64,000 nucleotides of DNA from Whitmania pigra (Eukaryota; Annelida; Clitellata; Hirudinida; Haemopidae): contig JAJTWR010000428.1 in NCBI GenBank assembly GCA_021613335.1, positions 1-64,000 on the forward strand, written 5' to 3'. The notes below the pieces were generated by a model. That model saw only the letters and a program-made list of their open reading frames with translations, had not been told where the DNA came from and did no database searches. The position numbers and the translations under genes were made by a program. This document shows, piece after piece, positions 59,301-64,000 of this stretch. Every line of letters begins with the position of its first letter. Within the stretch, counting starts at the first letter, position 1.

Positions 59301-62300
59301 GGATATGGGTTTTCAAAACACGGATATCTAAGTATAAAAAATAACAAAATTTTAATGATATTAACAATAACAACAGTTATTACTAATTAATTTAAGCATT
59401 AATAATAATACTGTTGATAGATAATAAAAATATTGTAATATTTGCAAAATATGCCATTTATTTTAATTTTTATATTCTGATACCAACCCAGGCGTGGTAA
59501 GATCCACAACAACGAGATCATTTTGCAACAACACAACAATAGCATGAGGATCCTGGAAGTCTGTCATTGTTGAAATTAAAATTAAAATTTATGAGCATTA
59601 AGTTTAAAACGATGATTTCGAAGTTATTACCATTATTCCAAGGAGTAGAACACAGTACAAGGAAGTCAACAACGGGGTGTTCCATCTCCAGAACAGTCAT
59701 ATTATTTCCGTGCATGACAGTCAAACTGGGAGTGGGGCTAGTGCCAATCGTGCCACCGCTGAATATGATGAAGGGTTCCCTGAGTCCACAACAAACTATA
59801 TTTTAGTCATATTTTATTGGCAATAATAATAATAATAATATGGTAATCATTGATTATCTGAACCACTTGGAGACAGTTAATAGGTTGTAGAGGATAACTG
59901 AGTTTGTAAGGATAACATCTAAACAAAACTTTTAAAATGTAATTTACTCAGTAGGAAAAATAAGTCATATGTACAAAATATTTGCGTAGCATTATTGCTG
60001 ACATAATTTCTGGTATGCTTGTTGCGTTAGTGTGAGCATTATAATATAATATAATATAATATAATATATATAATATAATATAATGTAATGTAATGTGATG
60101 TGATGTGATGTGATGTGATGTGATATAATATAATATAATATAATATAATATAATATAATACAATACAATATAATATAATATAATATAATAGAATATAATA
60201 TAATATAATAGAATATAATATAATATAATACAATACAATACAATACAATACAACAATACAATACAATACAATATACAATACAATACAAGACAATACAATA
60301 CAATACAATCAATACAATACAATACAATACAATCAATACAATACAATACAATACAATACAATATAATACAATACAATATAATATAATACAATACAATATA
60401 ATATAATACAATATAATATAATACAATATAATATAATATAATATATAATACAATACAATACAATGCAATGCAATGCATGCAATGCAATGCAATACAATAC
60501 AATACAATACAATACAATACAATACAATACAATACAATACAATACAATACAATACAAACAATACAATACAATACAATACAATACAATACAATACAATACA
60601 ATACAATACAATACAATACAATACAATACAATACAATACAATACAATACAATACAACAATACAATACAATACAATACAATACAATACAATACAATACAAT
60701 ACAATACAATACAATACAATACAATACAATACAATACAATACAATACAATACAATACAATACAATACAATACAATACAATACAATACAATACAATACAAT
60801 ACAATACAATACAATACAATACAATACAATACAATACAACAATACAATACAATACAATACAATACAATACAATACAATACAATACAATACAATACAATAC
60901 AATACAATACAATACAATACAATACAATACAATACATATACAATACAATACAATATAATATAATATAATAATATGACCCGTCAATAGACTCACCCATTCC
61001 TAACTGATCTATAGTCTACCTTAGGAATGGCTTTGCATTGCTCTGGTCTTCCGTCTTTTCCCAATTTGGCTAGAGGAAAATGGGTAACTTTGTTAATAAC
61101 ATTATAAAATATAATTTAATATTTATAAATTTGATTAAGTGAACTATTTTTAATTGCATTTATATTTATTAATTAAAATCATGCAATATTACCTTTTTAT
61201 TTTATTGAAAAAAATTTAACCATAATGCATTTTCCAAAAAAAAACTGATAGAAATAAGTGAATGATATTTTAACAGTGATAAGGAGCCATCCATAAATGA
61301 AGTCGCGCTTTGGAAGGAATTTGCAACGTTTTGTGGCTAAGGAAATGTGTGAAGGTAGTTCAAGAAATGCTGACGTCGCGGGATTAAAAAGGCAAAAGTG
61401 AGATGCAAAATTATTAGGACATTTCAGGACATTTCTGACGACATAAGGTAGGTAGTCCAAGACTAACAAGAAATAGACAACATTTTTAGAAAAGTCGAAG
61501 ATTATGCGACTCGTTTTTAAGTCTGAAGATCTGTTATGCCCAAGCTCGGCTTAAAACAGGCGAGTCTTGTAAAATAAACACGATGTTTCTAGACAATCCG
61601 TCATGATATTAACTTAGTGCTTAACGGTACAAACCATGGGGCATCATGTAACTCTGCGGTCGCTGTGTTTGTTTTGTATTCCACACTGTGAGACTCCCAT
61701 CAGCGTGACTGCAAATGAACTGTTTCCCATCTTGATGCCAACACACTGATTTCAAATTCTTCGAAGAAAAACATTTAAACTACATCATAACTTTTCAAAA
61801 GTTATAATCGTTTCATTTCCTGTAAAAATCCACTGGAATTCAAACGCTCACATTCGCGTTAGGAAGTTTATTCGCTTGTAACTAATATATTAGAAATTGT
61901 CTCCGTATTTCGTCAAGAGAAGTTTAATGGGTGAAAAATAACATGATTAAATTAAAAATCTTTAACAACGAAGACATAAATATGATAATTAATAGTTCGA
62001 GTAATTACTTCAGAGCACGAGAACCTCATCTCGGCCGCTTTGTTTTTGAAGTCCCATAAAACAACTGAGCCAGTCTCAAAGCCTATGAGAAGCTGTAATG
62101 ATAAAGCTGTTGGTAATTTAATGTATTATTTCGTTACATGCGATACTTCGGGATGATTTTTTTTTTTTTGGATTTTTAAAGCGATGAATTTGCTAGGCAG
62201 AGTTTGTTTAATTTTTAAATCGTTACTTATTTTAAAACATATTTAGCTTAAAGATAATAAATGTTCACTTTATTTGGATCGATAGGATTGTCACTTAAGT

Positions 62301-63138
62301 GAACCACGGGTCCTGGATGGGCCAAACGAATGCTGTCAAACAATTCTTAACCTCAATGAAGAGTAAAGGTTGAGGCGATGTTTAACAAATTTTAGAAAAT
62401 TCATTAAAATGTAGTATATAAGTCAGTAAGGCAAATACAAAAAATAAGTTTCCGAAGTTTAAATTGATTGTTTATGCATTTTCAATGATTTTAAAAGTAT
62501 GGACAACTCGAGTAGAGAGAACGTTCGAGTCCTTATTAAAATTCGTACTAGTTAAGCTTACTAACAGATCCATGGCCTTGTTCCAATTGATGATGTAACC
62601 CGAAAGCGTGAAAGATTCTAAGTTTACAATCTGGACGTTCCCTCTTTCCGTTCCAACATAGAGCCATTTGCTCTGAAATGGCAGATGGCAGGTGGAAATT
62701 CTGTAAACATTACAGAGCAGTCACAGTTACACCGATAATCGAGAAAGGCTAAATTTTGCGAAAATGGCTTTGGTATGGGAATGCCAACGTCCATGAAGGC
62801 ATTAGTAATTAGTATTTATTACCAATTTCGTTGAAAAGTAGAGTTTATTAATTTGGCTTTTAAAATTACAGTATTCCAAAGTCACAATTGCTAAGTCTAA
62901 TCGCGTCAAAATGGCGGTAGAACGCCGACCGATTTTTATTAAATTGGCAGCTCAAATATTATTTTCTTAGAAGACTAAAAACTTGTTCTAATAACTAATT
63001 AAATTTAATAAAAGCTAAGGTCATATGTGAAAGATACTTTTCACGTTGAAATTTCAAGGAATGTACAAGGTCTGGTTTCTTCTGGCGTATCGTCCACATA
63101 TGTAACTGGTCGTCCGCTGTTACCGAGACTAAGGAGCC
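50312..63138 (-). CDS. STXBP5: Tomosyn (STXBP5), N-terminus beyond window
   Basis: Syntaxin-binding regulator of exocytosis: Lgl-type WD40 propellers plus a C-terminal R-SNARE. About 27 exons from 63138-63038 down to 50449-50312; phases agree except around the large linker exon (about 55560-54300, edges unresolved). Coding order: SVTADDQLHMWTIRQKK (propeller 1), WLYVGTERGNVQIVN, GKQFICSHADGSLTVWN, LEMEHPVVDFLVLC, FENPYPMDIHESPVTACAYF, HADGSIKFWDAS, LCVAGNTHVVLFRFSKQE, CGVAVVDIIQKTCLLSMGT and DPYSRAPRSPK. A Ser/Asp/Glu-rich linker of about 400 residues follows, then PCLWLGTSLGTVLVISLTLP, FFKNLFGGPTTAVDREEL and the SNARE helix ending IKYKDKKWYQF. The N-terminal exons lie past 64000. The SNARE zero-layer position is lysine (see findings). 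SINEs, a LINE tail and a pentanucleotide array occupy its introns. Confidence 0.95.
51752..52060 (-). mobile_element. LINE 3' fragment in tomosyn intron
   Basis: In minus orientation: the C-terminal ORF region (VWNNKPPISSSSSVSWRPI-like, matching AVWNRLPS...LKTHLF with frameshifts), then the 3' hairpin (GCGCCTCTGATGCTATGCTTGAGGTGCC), then an ATT tail (plus-strand AATAATAATAATAG at 51760-51776). The stem pairs GCGCCTC with GAGGTGC, including a G:U pair. It lies between the tomosyn exons at 52140 and 51744. Confidence 0.8.
53248..53375 (+). mobile_element. tRNA-like SINE copy 2
   Basis: CCTGCATGAGGGGCTAACAGCAAGAGTCATGTCGTG..TTGCAACCCAGCC aligns by eye with copy 1 (23766-23890) through the B-box-like segment and the following AGTGCC...GGGCA.TATTTAAATAGCAG part. 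The A-box end is degraded. Located in a tomosyn intron. Confidence 0.5.
56380..56473 (-). mobile_element. tRNA-like SINE copy 3
   Basis: The reverse complement starts GTTAGCCGAATGGATTGCGT, the same A-box-containing start as copy 1, and continues CCTGCATGCGG..., the same as copy 2. It therefore bridges the two other copies and supports one family. Located in the tomosyn intron between the exons at 56637 and about 55560. Confidence 0.55.
60038..60970 (+). repeat. Mosaic pentanucleotide array (AATAC and variants)
   Basis: About 930 bases of five-base repeats. The main block (about 60425-60955) is AATAC with three or so unit slips. The proximal part changes in blocks: AATAT (60040-60080), AATGT, then GATGT (60095-60122), AATAT again, and mixed AATAC/AATAT/AATAG. 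A short AATGC block sits at 60462-60492. It lies in the tomosyn intron between the exons at 60994 and 59779, only 24 bases from the upstream exon's donor site. The open reading frames across it are artefacts of a repeat without stop codons. Confidence 0.97.
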
Positions 63139-64000
63139 CTTAAACAGAATTGTGATCCGATGAGATATATTTATCCGTTAATGTTAAGCGTCAAAATGTT
63201 ATTTTCTCTTATTAGCCTTTGAAAAACGTTAAACTAATTTATTTCAATTAAACTCAAGAAAAATATATGAAAACACAACTTCCAGAAACTAAAACCATAT
63301 TAATTCTTGCGTTAAAGGGTCTCTTCTTATACAGAAAGGTTGAGGAAGTTCTGGATAAAGATGTATATACGTCAATATAAACCATTCAAACGAAAAAAGC
63401 ACAGCGCCATTTCCCCCCTGACTTTAAACTAGACGCAAAAAAAGGTAATTTCTTGTTGTGAGAAGGTTTGACCCTCCTGAATTTTGAAGAAAAAACAAAA
63501 TCATTTCAAGTTGCTAATACAGAATTGTGATCCAATTTTTTTCTCTTGGAAAAAGCTTTCCATCGAATCCCTCAAAAAAATGTATGGCAAGAGAAGATTC
63601 TTTTAGTTAAGAGCATGCAAGTTACTTAACCTTCCAAGGGATGAAATAAAAGAAACATTTGTAATGTTTGCATACTTAATTAGGTACTTTTATTTGGTTA
63701 AACATAAAACAATCTATTCGAAATTATTTTTTATTTTTTATCTTCCTTGGCAAGGTTGATCTTTTCTTTTCTACAATATGAACTTTTTATTTCTTATGCA
63801 TGGTGGATGTGCATGTATGAAATGAGTCTTCTGAGAATATTTCGTCGGGAGAGAATTCCATGATCAGCAATTGCTTCGATCAAGCAATGGATCACGATCT
63901 GTTCTAGATTTATGTGTTAACATTTGACATCAACTGATCGACTTTTTCCATCCAGACCATAATCATTTTGAAAGAATAAAGGCCTTAGAATACGATCCTA
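63139..64000. other. Tomosyn intron to window end
   Basis: Upstream (minus-strand) of the first tomosyn exon found. No further exon could be recognised. A 15-base sequence (ACAGAATTGTGATCC) occurs at both about 63147 and 63520, without clear meaning. Confidence 0.35.

Noticed and set aside
59948..60997. Long reading frames on both strands (up to 349 aa) of repeated five-residue patterns
   Set aside because: They arise because the pentanucleotide array lacks stop codons in most frames; there is no coding signal and it sits in a tomosyn intron.

Overview
The window is AT-rich nuclear DNA from an invertebrate animal. The evidence is metazoan gene content (Orai channel, peripherin-type tetraspanin, JNK-kinase MKK4, tomosyn, a SUEL/CUB receptor), many short exons with GT-AG introns, TTAGGG-type telomere-like motifs, and CR1/L2-type LINE remnants with ATT-rich tails. 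I cannot name the species. The gene models below were read by eye. Where exons are listed, splice sites and reading phases were checked and agree across each junction unless stated.

Layout. 1-870: an imperfect inverted repeat dotted with TAACCCTAAC units. 1511-2920 (-): an apparently intronless protein with a TPP1/ACD-like N-terminal OB fold. 3573-4394 (+): Orai. 5505-7466 (+): a 5'-truncated LINE with an intact reverse transcriptase. 7562-10802 (+): exons of a peripherin/ROM1-like tetraspanin. 13121-17962 (-): a receptor with SUEL lectin, CUB and one membrane segment. 18-23 kb: a gene-poor stretch. 23171-24449 (-): a WBP1/VOPP1-like membrane protein, head to head with NDUFB8 (24759-26006, +). 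MKK4 follows in tandem (26366-32636, +). SKP1 is at 34066-34960 (-). A USP6NL-type RabGAP (37084-45376, -) is head to head with RBBP4/7 (45905-49166, +). Tomosyn/STXBP5 (50312 to beyond 63138, -) fills the rest and its N-terminus lies outside the window.

The host genes are housekeeping or signalling genes with no operon logic. Two close divergent pairs probably share promoters: WBP1-like/NDUFB8 (309 bp apart) and USP6NL/RBBP4 (under 530 bp apart). USP6NL and tomosyn both act in Rab/SNARE-controlled membrane traffic, but I see no evidence that their adjacency matters.

The most interesting signals are these: (i) scattered LINE 3' ends that keep a GGCGCC-type hairpin with compensatory base changes next to ATT microsatellites; (ii) a small tRNA-like SINE family with three copies; (iii) a lysine in place of the zero-layer arginine in the tomosyn R-SNARE; (iv) a telomere-motif-rich inverted repeat beside a shelterin-like gene; (v) a 930-bp mosaic pentanucleotide array in a tomosyn intron; (vi) a fold-back repeat at the end of a dead LINE.
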